From contig JAPHQV010000015.1 of the NCBI GenBank assembly GCA_026197075.1, positions 234,705 to 298,704 of the forward strand: a DNA stretch of 64,000 nt, given 5' to 3'. Both the position numbers and the translations under genes were made by a program. Below are positions 19,411 through 28,177 of the stretch, one piece after another (the first letter of the stretch is position 1; each line of letters begins with the position of its first letter). Origin of the DNA: Gammaproteobacteria bacterium. Its GTDB lineage: Bacteria; Pseudomonadota; Gammaproteobacteria; DSM-19610. Below the pieces are notes generated by a model, which was not told where the DNA came from, made no database searches, and saw only the letters and a program-made list of their open reading frames with translations.

Positions 19411-19605
19411 GTGGCGAATCTCAATCAGGAACAGGCCAGACATGCCGCAAACAGCCTGCGGGTAATCGGGATGGCGCAGTTTGCCGCCTATGGCTACGGG
19501 GAGTTACAATCGGACGCAATGAACGTCGGCATACTCATGGCTTCCGCCCTGGTCTACATCGTCCTGGAAGCGCTGAGCCTGCGGCTGCCGAGGGACCGCT
19601 CATGA
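19411..19605 (+). CDS. Small predicted membrane protein, unknown
   Basis: 64 aa from a GTG at 19411 with GGAGG 7 nt upstream (VANLNQEQARHAANSLR...). One hydrophobic segment (NVGILMASALVYIVLEALSL, about residues 38-57) precedes a basic tail. No family is recognised. The strong ribosome binding site and the overlap of its stop with the next small ORF support a real gene. It lies between fliC and the toxin-antitoxin island. Confidence 0.6.
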   Translation: MANLNQEQARHAANSLRVIGMAQFAAYGYGELQSDAMNVGILMASALVYIVLEALSLRLPRDRS

Positions 19606-19709
19606 ACGATTACATCCTGATGATCGTCGCCTTGCTGACCGGCCTGGTGCTCTATGCCCTGGTGCACATCATGGGTCGGAAGGATCACCACGACAAACCG
19701 AAAAAATAG
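19602..19709 (+). CDS. Tiny single-span membrane protein, unknown
   Basis: 35 aa: MNDYILMIVALLTGLVLYAL followed by VHIMGRKDHHDKPKK. One N-terminal transmembrane helix and a short basic, His-containing cytoplasmic tail. Its ATG overlaps the stop of the preceding 64-aa gene (TCATGA), so translation is probably coupled. It is too short for family assignment. Confidence 0.55.
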   Translation: MNDYILMIVALLTGLVLYALVHIMGRKDHHDKPKK

Positions 19710-19717
19710 AACCAGTA

Positions 19718-19741
19718 GATTCCCGCATGCGCGGGAATGAC
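19718..19741. repeat. Single BIME half unit
   Basis: GATTCCCGCATGCGCGGGAATGAC-type hairpin (positions 19718-19741), one unit of the family seen as pairs at 9057, 21677 and 38227. It follows the 35-aa ORF directly. Confidence 0.75.
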
Positions 19742-19763
19742 GGGGGATTTTGCCCGGAAATGC

Positions 19764-20074
19764 CCGTTAATCGGCCGCCGAGGTGGTACGTTTGACGTCA
19801 CACCCTGGCCGACCTGTCCGCGCGGCCATCCAATTGCTTCGAACGGCTGGCGGGCAACCGCAAGGGCCAATGCAGCATCCGTATCAATGACCAATGGCGA
19901 CCGTGCTTCCGCTGGACGAACGAAGGCCCGGAAGATGTCGAGATCGTGGATTATCACTGAACAGGAAAACCACATGGCCACCCCGGTAAACAAGCTGCCC
20001 CCATCCACCCCGGCGAACTGCTGCGCGAAGACATGGGCGCCCTCGGTCTCTCGGCACGTGCCCTGGTCGGGGCG
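19764..20074 (+). pseudogene. Decayed second copy of higBA
   Basis: Near-identical to the intact higBA locus at about 21010-21470. The shared leader CCGTTAATCGGCCGCCGAGG is followed by a deletion of about 145 bp that removes the higB start and its first 40 or so codons. The rest of higB then runs to the same TGA. higA' starts at 19974 but has lost one C from a C6 run, which shifts the frame. Similarity stops at about 20070, where repeat copy B begins. This is a recent partial duplication that has lost function. Confidence 0.85.
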
Positions 20075-20169
20075 GGGTCGGACCAAAGTAAGTAATTATT
20101 TTTTATAGAAAAATAGCCGGTATGAGGCCTGAAATCCGGCTTAGAGGTACGTTTTCGGGTGCCATTTTG
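20075..20169 (+). repeat. 95-bp intergenic repeat, copy B
   Basis: Starts GGGTCGGACC-AAAGTAAG and ends GCTTAGAGGTACG...CGGGTGCCATTTTG. It begins exactly where the decayed higA' copy loses similarity, so it marks a recombination or insertion junction. Confidence 0.65.
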
Positions 20170-20226
20170 TTGCTCCAGGCCACGCGCGCCTTGATCTCAG
20201 CACGAATAGCCGGGCCATGCTTGCCT
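20168..20226 (-). pseudogene. 3' fragment of a higA-like gene
   Basis: On the minus strand this reads AEGKHGPAIRAEIKARVA, which matches the HigA C-terminus AEREHGAAIRAEIKRRVA of the intact gene at 21364. No upstream part of the gene is present; parE ends 10 bp away. It is too diverged to come from the same duplication, so it is the remnant of another HigA homologue. Confidence 0.7.
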
Positions 20227-20235
20227 TCGGCGGAG

Positions 20236-20529
20236 TCAGTACCCCGCCTCTTTCTGGTGGCGGAAGGCCAGCACATACAGGCTATCCTCACTCGGCTCGT
20301 ATCGGTAGAGCGCGACATACCCGGAATCCCCGAACCCGATCACCAGCTCACGCAAGGCTGGCGCTTCGGGAAAAGGCCGGCCCATGTCAGGTGCCGTTTC
20401 CAGGAGCCGGAACTGTCGCTCAATGGCCTGCGCGGCCCGTCTGGCCGCCTCCGGGGCCTTGGTGGCCAGGAATCGACGGCACTGCTCCAGGCCCTGCACG
20501 GCGGCTTCGGTCAGTATTACTCGTGGCAC
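20236..20529 (-). CDS. RelE/ParE family toxin
   Basis: 97 aa from a GTG at 20529. Family pattern: N-terminal VILTEAAVQGLEQCRRFLA, central MGRPFPEAPALRELVIGF, and C-terminal YVALYRYEPSEDSLYVLAFRHQKEAGY. ParE/RelE toxins inhibit gyrase or cleave ribosome-bound mRNA; the sequence alone does not say which. Its start overlaps the antitoxin 3' end by 13 nt, the usual antitoxin-first order. Confidence 0.85.
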   Translation of the reverse strand: MPRVILTEAAVQGLEQCRRFLATKAPEAARRAAQAIERQFRLLETAPDMGRPFPEAPALRELVIGFGDSGYVALYRYEPSEDSLYVLAFRHQKEAGY

Positions 20530-20789
20530 TCTGGTGCGGCCCGTTCGTCATCGGTACCCCACGTGTCCAGCCAGGACCGTGCTTCACTGCCTGTCAGGTG
20601 CCGGCCGGTTTCCTGGTAGGCCACCCAGGAGGCCAAGGCTTCCTGCCGGAAGCTTTCGCGCGCTTCCTCGCGTTGAACATACTGCTGGATGGCCTCGCGC
20701 ATGATCCAGTGCGCCGACCGGCGTCGCAGGCCGGCCAGCTGCTGGATGCGGTTTTTCAGCTCGTCATCTATCTTGATGGACACCGCCAT
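20517..20789 (-). CDS. Ribbon-helix-helix (CopG/ParD-like) antitoxin
   Basis: 90 aa from the ATG at 20789, with GAGGG 6 nt upstream. The N-terminal RHH motif is MAVSIKIDDELKNRIQQLAG, then RRSAHWIMREAIQQYVQRE. The acidic C-terminus (SWLDTWGTDDE) should wrap the toxin. It is expected to repress its own promoter; a 7-bp inverted repeat lies directly upstream. Confidence 0.87.
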   Translation of the reverse strand: MAVSIKIDDELKNRIQQLAGLRRRSAHWIMREAIQQYVQREEARESFRQEALASWVAYQETGRHLTGSEARSWLDTWGTDDERAAPECHE

Positions 20790-20800
20790 GATCAGCCCTC

Positions 20801-20855
20801 GTATCGATTGGTAATACCTTTCGATACTATAGGCACCCTTGCCCTGTTTGTCCAA
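20801..20855 (-). promoter_or_regulatory. Promoter and operator of the ParDE-like pair
   Basis: Minus strand: -35 TTGGAC (20850-20855), an 18-nt spacer and -10 TATAGT (20826-20831). A perfect inverted repeat GTATCGA-N13-TCGATAC (20801-20827) overlaps the -10 and the start region. This is the likely antitoxin operator. Confidence 0.6.
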
Positions 20856-20869
20856 GCCAGAGTGTCGGC

Positions 20870-20965
20870 GGGTCGGACCGGGGCAAGCCTCTATTTTTTC
20901 AGGTAATTCACCCGGAAACAACCCCATCTCAGGGCTTGGAGGCTGAATTCCGGTGGCACAATTGA
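20870..20965 (+). repeat. 95-bp intergenic repeat, copy C
   Basis: Starts GGGTCGGACC-GGGGCAAG and ends GCTTGGAGGCTGAATTCCGG then TGGCACAATTG. It lies immediately upstream of the ParDE-like promoter, just as copy A lies upstream of the fliC promoter. Nothing else is evident in 20966-21070 apart from the higBA leader. Confidence 0.62.
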
Positions 20966-21071
20966 TGCCGCAAGGCGTCCCTTTACCAGCGATCCCGGTA
21001 GTGCATACCCGTTAATCGGCCGCCGAGGTGGTACGTTTGACGTCACAACCTGACCAGACTAGCATAAGGCC

Positions 21072-21350
21072 ATGATCCGGAGCTTCAGGGACAAGGATGC
21101 CCAGGCCCTGTTCGAGGGCCGGCGTGTGCGCCGCTATCGCGCCATCGAGAAACAGGCGCAAAACCGCCTGCAGTATCTCGATGCGGCCACTACCCTGGCC
21201 GACCTGGCCGCGCGGCCATCCAATCGCTTCGAACGGCTGGCGGGCAACCGCAAGGGCCAGTGCAGCATCCGTATCAATGACCAATGGCGACTCTGCTTCC
21301 GCTGGACGAACGAAGGCCCGGAAGATGTCGAGATCGTGGATTATCACTGA
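21072..21350 (+). CDS. higB: HigB-type toxin (RelE superfamily)
   Basis: 92 aa. Family marks: MIRSFRDKDAQALFEGRRVR, RLAGNRKGQCSIRINDQWRL and CFRWTNEGPEDVEIVDYH. HigB is a ribosome-dependent mRNA interferase. Unlike most toxin-antitoxin systems the toxin gene comes first. The stop is 13 nt before higA. The leader upstream (about 21005-21045) is shared with the decayed copy at 19764. Confidence 0.93.
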   Translation: MIRSFRDKDAQALFEGRRVRRYRAIEKQAQNRLQYLDAATTLADLAARPSNRFERLAGNRKGQCSIRINDQWRLCFRWTNEGPEDVEIVDYH

Positions 21351-21363
21351 ACAGGAAAACCAC

Positions 21364-21666
21364 ATGGCCAGCCCGGTAAACAAGCTGCCCCCCATCCACC
21401 CTGGCGAACTGCTGCGCGAAGACATGGACGCCCTCGGTCTCTCGGCACGTGCCCTGGCCGGTGCCATTGCCGTGCCCCATAACCGCATCGCTGCCATCCT
21501 GCGCGGCGAGCGTGCCATTACCGCCGACACTGCCCTGCGGCTGTCTGCCTACTTTGGCACCAGTGCGGAGGTCTGGATGGATCTGCAGAAAACCTATGAA
21601 TTGAAAATGGCCGAGCGCGAGCATGGCGCGGCAATACGGGCGGAGATCAAGCGCCGGGTTGCCTAG
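21364..21666 (+). CDS. higA: HigA-type antitoxin (XRE family)
   Basis: 100 aa. The family opening is KLPPIHPGELLREDMDALGL, then an XRE helix-turn-helix (SARALAGAIAVPHNRIAAIL) and RGERAITADTALRLSAYFGT. It neutralises HigB and represses the higBA promoter. The gene is followed by a BIME pair. This is the only intact higA of three higA-like sequences in the island. Confidence 0.93.
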   Translation: MASPVNKLPPIHPGELLREDMDALGLSARALAGAIAVPHNRIAAILRGERAITADTALRLSAYFGTSAEVWMDLQKTYELKMAEREHGAAIRAEIKRRVA

Positions 21667-21676
21667 GAACCTGAAA

Positions 21677-21750
21677 GACCGTCATTCCGGCGCATGCCGG
21701 AATCCATGTCATTGAATCACTGGATTCCGGCATGCGCCGGAATGACGGTC
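21677..21750. repeat. BIME inverted repeat after higA
   Basis: Perfect 30-bp inverted arms (21677-21706 and 21721-21750) with TCATTCCGGC and GCCGGAATCCA. It lies between convergent higA and flgL and may act as a bidirectional mRNA end. Confidence 0.92.
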
Positions 21751-21791
21751 GACCCGTGGAATGGCGAAAATCGGCTTACGCGGAGACGCCG

Positions 21792-23021
21792 CTACCGCAG
21801 GTAATCGAACAGGCTCAGGCCCTGCACCCGCACGAAGGCGGCCTGGGCGGCCTCCAGCCCGACCAGCTGTTGCTGCAGCAGGCTGACGGCCTCGGCGAAA
21901 TCCAGGTCCTCGATGGAGGACAGGGTCTTGGAGAGGTTGAGGGTGAAGTCCTCGTTGAGGTTTTCCTGGGTATCCACCACGTTCATGCGCGCGCCCACCG
22001 CGGCACGGGTCTGCAGCAGCTTGTCCTCGGCCTGGTCGATGTTCATCAGGAATTGACTGGTGGCGTTGTGCAGGCGGGTACGGGACTGCAGGGTGCCATT
22101 GTCCCCTTCCAGGGCAATGGCCAGGTCGCGCACGGTGGTGAACACATCCTGGATACCACTCGGACCGACATTGAATTCATCGCCGTGGTTGGGCGCGCCC
22201 GTGATGCGGGTCTGGATGCCGTCGAACTCGATGGCGGCACCGGGGGTGTAGGCGGCCGTGGCCAGGGAATTCCCATTGCCATCGAGGATTTCATACTGGT
22301 CGGCCGGTGCGGACGGGTCGGCGGCGCCATTACTGAAGACGATGCGGTAATCGTCCCCGGTCAGGGCGGCATAATCCGTCACCGAACCCGGATCGATGAG
22401 ACCTGAGCCGGTATTGGCCGTGTTGTCCCCCACCGCAAAACTGCCATTGCCCGTGGCCAGGTTCATGAACACATCGGCCCCGGTATCCCGATCCGCCACC
22501 TGGCGGGTGGCGCTCACCTGCAGAAAACGCTGCCCCTGGTCGCCCTGGTAGACATGGTTGCCCGCGCCATCCACGGCAAAGGGCTGGGTCTTGGTATTGA
22601 AGCCCGAGAAGATGTATTCGCCATTGGCACCGGCGGTATTCGCCAGGTCCAACAGGTCTTCGAGACGCTGGCGGATCTCGGTGGCGATGGCGGCACGGGT
22701 CTGGGGACTCTGGGTATCGTTGTTGGCCTGGATGGCCAGCTCCCGTACCCGCTGCAGGACGTCCACGGAACTGTCCAGGGTGGAATCCTCCACCGCCAGG
22801 CGTTCCCGCGCCAGGTTGATGTTGCGCTGGTACTGGCTGGTGGTGTCGATGGCCTGGCGCACGTCGAGGATGCGCACCGCGCCGGCGGGGTCGTCGGCGG
22901 GTGACTGGATGCGCTTGCCGCTGGCGATCTGCTGCTGCAGTTTCGAGACCGTGGCCTGCTGGTCCAGTACCGACTTGATGCCAAGCTGGAACAGTTGCGA
23001 GGTGGAGATGCGCATGCTCAT
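21792..23021 (-). CDS. flgL: Flagellar hook-filament junction protein FlgL
   Basis: 409 aa. The flagellin-like N-terminus is MRISTSQLFQLGIKSVLDQQ, with IASGKRIQSPADDPAGAVRI. The C-terminal helix ends DFAEAVSLLQQQLVGLEAAQ. FlgL is the second junction protein between hook and filament. Its start overlaps the flgK stop by 4 nt. It is the last gene of the flgB-flgL run; the toxin-antitoxin island follows. Confidence 0.96.
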   Translation of the reverse strand: MSMRISTSQLFQLGIKSVLDQQATVSKLQQQIASGKRIQSPADDPAGAVRILDVRQAIDTTSQYQRNINLARERLAVEDSTLDSSVDVLQRVRELAIQANNDTQSPQTRAAIATEIRQRLEDLLDLANTAGANGEYIFSGFNTKTQPFAVDGAGNHVYQGDQGQRFLQVSATRQVADRDTGADVFMNLATGNGSFAVGDNTANTGSGLIDPGSVTDYAALTGDDYRIVFSNGAADPSAPADQYEILDGNGNSLATAAYTPGAAIEFDGIQTRITGAPNHGDEFNVGPSGIQDVFTTVRDLAIALEGDNGTLQSRTRLHNATSQFLMNIDQAEDKLLQTRAAVGARMNVVDTQENLNEDFTLNLSKTLSSIEDLDFAEAVSLLQQQLVGLEAAQAAFVRVQGLSLFDYLR

Positions 23022-25315
23022 CGACGTACTGCCCCCAGCAGGGTCTGGAATAGTTCATTGGCAACGCTGATCACCTGGGCGGCAGCCTGGTAGGCCTGCT
23101 GGAAGCGGATCAGGGCCGCCGCCTCCTCGTCCAGGTTGACCCCGGAGACGGATTCCCGCGCCGAGACCGACTGCTGCAACAGGGTGGCCTGGGCATCGCG
23201 GGTAATGGAGGCCTGCTGGCTCTTCGCACCCACGTTGGCCACCATGCGGCCATAGACATCGAGGTAACTGGCGTTGCCCTTGTCCAGGGTGGCCTTGGTC
23301 TGCAGACCGGCCAGCGCCAGCATGTTGCGGTTGTCCCCCACGCCACCCTGGTTGCCGGCGATGCTGAAGCGGTCACCCAGGTTGGCGCTGCCGGTGACCG
23401 TGGCCTCGAGACCATTGAAGCTGATGGTAGCACCGCTGGTATAGGCATCGGCATCCAGCACGGCGCCACTGCCATTCAGGACCAGGTAGCTGTCGGCGCT
23501 GGCACTGAAGTTGATGGTGGCACTGTCGTTGCTGGCGCCCGTGAGGGCGGTCCCGAAATAACCGGTAATGGTATCGGCATCGTCCGGCGTGCCCGTGGTC
23601 AAAAGGGTTTCCGTGACGCTGATGGGCCGGTTGCTGGCCGGATCATTCGCCAGGTAGAGATTGCCACCTTCCACATAGGCGCGTACCCCGGTAACCGCCA
23701 CGTCATCGTTGATGGCGGCGGCCAGGGCATCGAGGTCCACCAGGGGGACATCCGCCTCAGCCTGCGTATGGACGACGGTTCCGTTCAGGGAGAGCGCGTA
23801 TCCCAGGCTGTTTCCCAGACCCGAGGCATTGGTGAAGTTGCCGATACTGACGCCACCATCCGCCCCCGCGGTCGTGGCCACGGAACCCAGGAGAATGCTG
23901 TAGTTGCCGGGCTGGTATGGCGTGCCATTACTGGCCGCGGCCACCGTCACACCGGCAGTGCCGGTATTGCCCGTGGCGGCGACCGCGCCCAGCACCGGCT
24001 GCCCGGCGGCAATGGCACGCGGATCACGGATGGCCAGGTCGAGACTCGAGGCAAGCCCGTAGCTGGGCCGGATGAGATAGGTATCCCCCACGGAGGGCGC
24101 CGAGCTGATCTGGATATCCAGGCCATCGAAGCTGAAGTTAGGGCCGGTGAAGGTACGGGTCTGGTTGGTGCTGGTCTGCATGACTTCGTACTGGTTGCTG
24201 CCCAGGTAGCGCACCTGATAATTCCCGTTGCCAAGCTGGCTCACATCCGCGTAGCTTGCCGTCAGCACACCGGAACCGGCGCTGCTGTTATTGACTCCTT
24301 CCAGTAACGTGGGTGATAGATTGCCCGTATTCAGCGCCTGGAAGAAATCACCGCCCAGATTGCCGTCCAGGTCCAGCCCCTGCCGATGCTGTTCATTGAA
24401 GCTGCCCGCCAGGCCCACGGCGATGCGGCCCAGCTCGTTGCGGGACGGATACAACACCTGGTTGAGGAAATCCAGGGAACCCCCGATGGCGCCACCCCGC
24501 ATCTGATCGGTAACCACCACCGAGTTACTGCCTTGGCGAACGACGATATCGATCTGCTGGGGATCGAAGGCATTGTTCACGGCCGCCAGGGTCCGGGCTT
24601 CACCATCCACCACCAGGGCCTGGCCGGTGCCGATAAAGACATTCAGGGCACCGTTACTCTGGGATACCACCTGAACATCCACGAATTGGGAAAGCTCACG
24701 AATCATCTGGTCGCGCTTGTCGAGCAGATCGTTCGGCTGACGATTGGTGCCGCTGAAGGCCGTGGCGATATCACGGTTGAGCATGGCGATACCCTCGGCG
24801 AGGCTGTTCACCTCGTTGAGGGTATTGCCAATGCCGGAGTTGGTCTGGCTCGCCAGGTTGGCCATCTGCTGGTCCAGGGAATACAGGCGATCCACCAGGG
24901 TCTCGGCCCGCGCCAGGAACACCTGGCGCGCGGGGATGGAGGTGGGGTCGTTGGCCACGTCCTGGGCGGCATTGAAAAAGGACTGCAGGGTAGGCGTCAG
25001 GCCGGCATCGGCATTGGCCAGCAGATCGTCCACCCGCGACACCAGGTTGTGAAAGGTGTCCATCTGACTGAAACTGGTGGAATTACTGAGAATCTGTCGG
25101 TCGAGGAATTCATCGACGATGCGTTTGACGCCATCGATGCCCACGCCATTGCCCATGTAGCCAAAACCGTACTGGTCCGGCTTGCGGGCGGCCAGGTCCA
25201 CACGCTGGCGGGAATAGCCCTCGGTATTTACGTTGGCGATGTTGTGGGAGGTGGTATCCAGCTCGCGCTTGAAGGCCTGCAGGCCCGACACCCCGATTCC
25301 GAGCAGGTCACTCAT
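23018..25315 (-). CDS. flgK: Flagellar hook-filament junction protein FlgK
   Basis: 765 aa, on the long side for FlgK because of extra Ser/Thr/Gly/Ala-rich central domains. The N-terminus is MSDLLGIGVSGLQAFKRELD with SHNIANVNTEGYSRQRV. The C-terminus is SGVNLDEEAAALIRFQQAYQ and AQVISVANELFQTLLG. It links hook to filament. Overlaps of 4 nt with flgJ and flgL show tight coupling. Confidence 0.96.
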   Translation of the reverse strand: MSDLLGIGVSGLQAFKRELDTTSHNIANVNTEGYSRQRVDLAARKPDQYGFGYMGNGVGIDGVKRIVDEFLDRQILSNSTSFSQMDTFHNLVSRVDDLLANADAGLTPTLQSFFNAAQDVANDPTSIPARQVFLARAETLVDRLYSLDQQMANLASQTNSGIGNTLNEVNSLAEGIAMLNRDIATAFSGTNRQPNDLLDKRDQMIRELSQFVDVQVVSQSNGALNVFIGTGQALVVDGEARTLAAVNNAFDPQQIDIVVRQGSNSVVVTDQMRGGAIGGSLDFLNQVLYPSRNELGRIAVGLAGSFNEQHRQGLDLDGNLGGDFFQALNTGNLSPTLLEGVNNSSAGSGVLTASYADVSQLGNGNYQVRYLGSNQYEVMQTSTNQTRTFTGPNFSFDGLDIQISSAPSVGDTYLIRPSYGLASSLDLAIRDPRAIAAGQPVLGAVAATGNTGTAGVTVAAASNGTPYQPGNYSILLGSVATTAGADGGVSIGNFTNASGLGNSLGYALSLNGTVVHTQAEADVPLVDLDALAAAINDDVAVTGVRAYVEGGNLYLANDPASNRPISVTETLLTTGTPDDADTITGYFGTALTGASNDSATINFSASADSYLVLNGSGAVLDADAYTSGATISFNGLEATVTGSANLGDRFSIAGNQGGVGDNRNMLALAGLQTKATLDKGNASYLDVYGRMVANVGAKSQQASITRDAQATLLQQSVSARESVSGVNLDEEAAALIRFQQAYQAAAQVISVANELFQTLLGAVRR

Positions 25316-26298
25316 GTCGCACTCCCGGGCATTTGGTTCATTTCCAGCGCGGATGCCAGGCGTTCACCGCCCAGGATGGCGTTGATCTTGTCGGCGTATT
25401 CCGGGTCGGTGGCGTAACCGGCCTGTTGCAGTTCACGCACGTAACGCGCACCGTCACCGGCGGCATCCAGGGCCTGTTGGTAGCGCGGGTTAGCGCGCAG
25501 GAAGCTCACGTAATCCTCGAAGCCTTGCGCCAGTGAGTCATAGCTGCGGAACGAGGCGCGTTCGCGTTGCATGAGTCCATCACGGAATTCCATGGTCTGC
25601 ACCGCCACCCGCTCACCGTCCCAGCGGGAATCGGCCTTGATGCCGAACAGGTTATGACTGGGACTGCCGTCCTCGTGGCGGGGCATGGCGCGCCCCCAAC
25701 CCGTCTCCAGGGCCGCCTGGGCGATCAACACCTCGGGACGGGTGCCCAGGGCAGCCGCGGCGCGTTCCGCATGGGGCCGCAGGGCCTGCACGAATTCCTG
25801 TGGTGACTTCCAGCCCGCATGGATGCCAGGGTCGGTGGCGCGGAGTTCGCGGCTCGCCCCGCCATCCGTCATCGATGTGGCCTGTACCGCGACACGCTCT
25901 CGGCCGGTCGGGGCGCGACGGACGTCGATCCCGCCCGACTGGCTCGCGTGGTTGCCGTTCATGACAACGGGAGTGCCGTTCTCCCCTTCCGGGAACTGGC
26001 CACCCAGTTGCCGCATCAGGGCCTCGGCCAGGCCCAGGCCACGACCCTTGCTGAGATCGATGGCAAGCTGCTGGTCATGCATGCTCTGGTAGTGCTTGGA
26101 CTGATCGTTGTCCATCAGTCCCTCGCCCATGCTCGCTTCACGCATGCTTTTCAGCATCTGCTGCAGGAACAGGGCCTCGAACTGGCGCGCCGCCTCGCGC
26201 AAGGCCTTGGGCGAGTCCGCGCGGGCCTCGGTACGCAGCTTCGCCAGACCCTGGAAGTCGGTGTAGACGTCGGCGTGATTGGCGGCGGTGATGCTCAT
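25312..26298 (-). CDS. flgJ: FlgJ, rod cap with peptidoglycan hydrolase domain
   Basis: 328 aa with the two-domain form. The N-terminal rod-binding part (about 25-100) has ARQFEALFLQQMLKSMREAS. The C-terminal glucosaminidase domain (about 165-320) has LIAQAALETGWGRAMP, where the Glu is the catalytic candidate, and HNLFGIKAD. It opens the peptidoglycan for the rod in the periplasm. It lies between flgI and flgK. Confidence 0.95.
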   Translation of the reverse strand: MSITAANHADVYTDFQGLAKLRTEARADSPKALREAARQFEALFLQQMLKSMREASMGEGLMDNDQSKHYQSMHDQQLAIDLSKGRGLGLAEALMRQLGGQFPEGENGTPVVMNGNHASQSGGIDVRRAPTGRERVAVQATSMTDGGASRELRATDPGIHAGWKSPQEFVQALRPHAERAAAALGTRPEVLIAQAALETGWGRAMPRHEDGSPSHNLFGIKADSRWDGERVAVQTMEFRDGLMQRERASFRSYDSLAQGFEDYVSFLRANPRYQQALDAAGDGARYVRELQQAGYATDPEYADKINAILGGERLASALEMNQMPGSAT

Positions 26299-26315
26299 GG
26301 TCCGATGGTGTCGTC

Positions 26316-27425
26316 CTAGAGAATGATCAGCTCGGCACGCAGGGAGCCGGCACTCTTGAGGGCCTCGAGAATCGCCACCAGGTCACTGGGGCCCGCGCCG
26401 ACACGATTCACGCCATCGACGATGTCCTGCAGGGTGACACCGGTATCGAACAGGAACATGCGGTCGACCTCCTCGGCCACCTCGACATCGCTTTCCGGGG
26501 TCACCACCGTATCGCCCGTGGAAAACGGCGCCGGTTGGCTGACGGTGAGTTGTTCGGAGATGGTCACGGTCATGGAACCGTGGGAAATGGCCGCCGGCAG
26601 CAGCCGCACGTGGGCGCCGATCACGACCGTGCCGGTCCGGGAATTGACGATCACGCGGGCCGGCGCGGCGCCCGGTTCCACCCGCAGGTTTTCCAGTACC
26701 GACACATAGGCGACACGCTGGTTGGGATCGCGGGGTGCATTGACGCGCACCGAGGTGGCGTCGATGGCGGCGGCGGTACCGGGCCCCATGGCGTCATCGA
26801 TACCGGCGGCCAGGCGGGTGGCGGTGGTGAAATCCGCGGTATGCAGGTTCAGCACCAGGTAATCCTGGTTCATGAAGCCGGTGGGCACGACCCGCTCCAC
26901 CGTGGCGCCATCGGGGATGCGGCCCACGCTGGGTACGTTGACGGTCACCCGCGAGCCATCGGCGCCGGCGGCGGCCAGACCGCTCACCAGCAGACTGCCC
27001 TGGGCGACGGCATAGACATTGCCATCGGCACCGCGCAATGGCGCCATCAGCAAGGTGCCACCGCGCAGGCTCTTGGCATTACCCAGGGAGGAGACCGTGA
27101 CATCGAGGCGCTGACCGGGCTTGGCAAAGGGCGGCAATTCGGCATGGATGGCGACCGCCGCCACGTTCTTCAGCTGCGGATTGACATTCTCGGGTATGGT
27201 GATCCCGAACTGGTTGAGCATGTTCTTCAGGCTCTGCACCGTGAAGGGTGTCTGGCTGGTCTGGTCACCGCTGCCGTCCAGGCCCACCACCAGGCCGTAC
27301 CCCACCAGCTGGTTGCTGCGCACACCGGCGACAGAGGCCAGATCCTTGACCCGCTCGGTGGCGGCGGCCAGGGTCGGCAGGCAGCCCAACAGGGCGATGA
27401 CACACATACGGAAGATGGGGTTCAT
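26316..27425 (-). CDS. flgI: Flagellar P-ring protein FlgI
   Basis: 369 aa with an N-terminal signal peptide (about 1-22, ending LAAA). Conserved segments are [35 protein letters not shown] and [19 protein letters not shown]; the C-terminus is [20 protein letters not shown]. It forms the periplasmic P ring around the rod. It lies 13 nt after flgH. Confidence 0.97.
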   Translation of the reverse strand: MNPIFRMCVIALLGCLPTLAAATERVKDLASVAGVRSNQLVGYGLVVGLDGSGDQTSQTPFTVQSLKNMLNQFGITIPENVNPQLKNVAAVAIHAELPPFAKPGQRLDVTVSSLGNAKSLRGGTLLMAPLRGADGNVYAVAQGSLLVSGLAAAGADGSRVTVNVPSVGRIPDGATVERVVPTGFMNQDYLVLNLHTADFTTATRLAAGIDDAMGPGTAAAIDATSVRVNAPRDPNQRVAYVSVLENLRVEPGAAPARVIVNSRTGTVVIGAHVRLLPAAISHGSMTVTISEQLTVSQPAPFSTGDTVVTPESDVEVAEEVDRMFLFDTGVTLQDIVDGVNRVGAGPSDLVAILEALKSAGSLRAELIIL

Positions 27426-27438
27426 GATGGCTTGTCTC

Positions 27439-28152
27439 TTACAAGGGCCAGATGGCGCTGTTGAAGAAGCGGGTCAGCCAGCCACTGCGCTGGGTATCGG
27501 CCAGCTGTCCCTTGCCGCTGTAGGTGATGCGGGCATCGGCTACCTGGGTGGACGCCACCGTGTTGCCGGTGGAGATGTCCTGCGGCCGCACGATACCGGA
27601 GATCTGGATGAATTCCTCGCCATTGTTCAGGGTCAGCCACTTCTCGCCGCGCACCACCAGGTTGCCGTTGGGCAACACATCGGCGATGGTAACGGTGATA
27701 TTGCCCGTCAGGCTGTTACTCTGGCTGGCATCACCCTCGCCGGCGAAACTGGTGCCGGAACTGATGCCGGTCTCCAGGCTGTTGCCGCGATTACTGTCGA
27801 GGGGCACGACGCCGGGCACATTGAACTGCGGGCTGGCGCCGAACAGGGTCGGATTGGCAATGTTCACATCGCTGGACTTGGTGGTTTCCGTGGACGCCGA
27901 CTTGCTGGCCTGGGTGCGCTCCTGCAGCGTGATGGTCAGGACATCCCCCACCCGACGTGCCTTGTTGTCTTCGAACAGGCGTACCTCGTAGCCGGATTGA
28001 TAGATGGAACCATTGTCCGTGGGCGGCGCCTGCACCATGGGTGGATGCACCGGCCGGTAGCTGGGGCCTTCGGTGCGGGGCGCGCTGGCACAGCCGCTCA
28101 ACAGCAGGGCTGTCAGAGCGAGAAGAACCAGGATCGTTCGGTACGCTTTCAT
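27439..28152 (-). CDS. flgH: Flagellar L-ring lipoprotein FlgH
   Basis: 237 aa. The signal peptide ends in the lipobox LLSGC, with Cys21 as the lipidation site. Conserved segments are [39 protein letters not shown] and [20 protein letters not shown]. It forms the outer-membrane L ring. It lies between flgG and flgI. Confidence 0.97.
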   Translation of the reverse strand: MKAYRTILVLLALTALLLSGCASAPRTEGPSYRPVHPPMVQAPPTDNGSIYQSGYEVRLFEDNKARRVGDVLTITLQERTQASKSASTETTKSSDVNIANPTLFGASPQFNVPGVVPLDSNRGNSLETGISSGTSFAGEGDASQSNSLTGNITVTIADVLPNGNLVVRGEKWLTLNNGEEFIQISGIVRPQDISTGNTVASTQVADARITYSGKGQLADTQRSGWLTRFFNSAIWPL

Positions 28153-28177
28153 CAGGCTAGTCCTGTCGCTCGATGGT

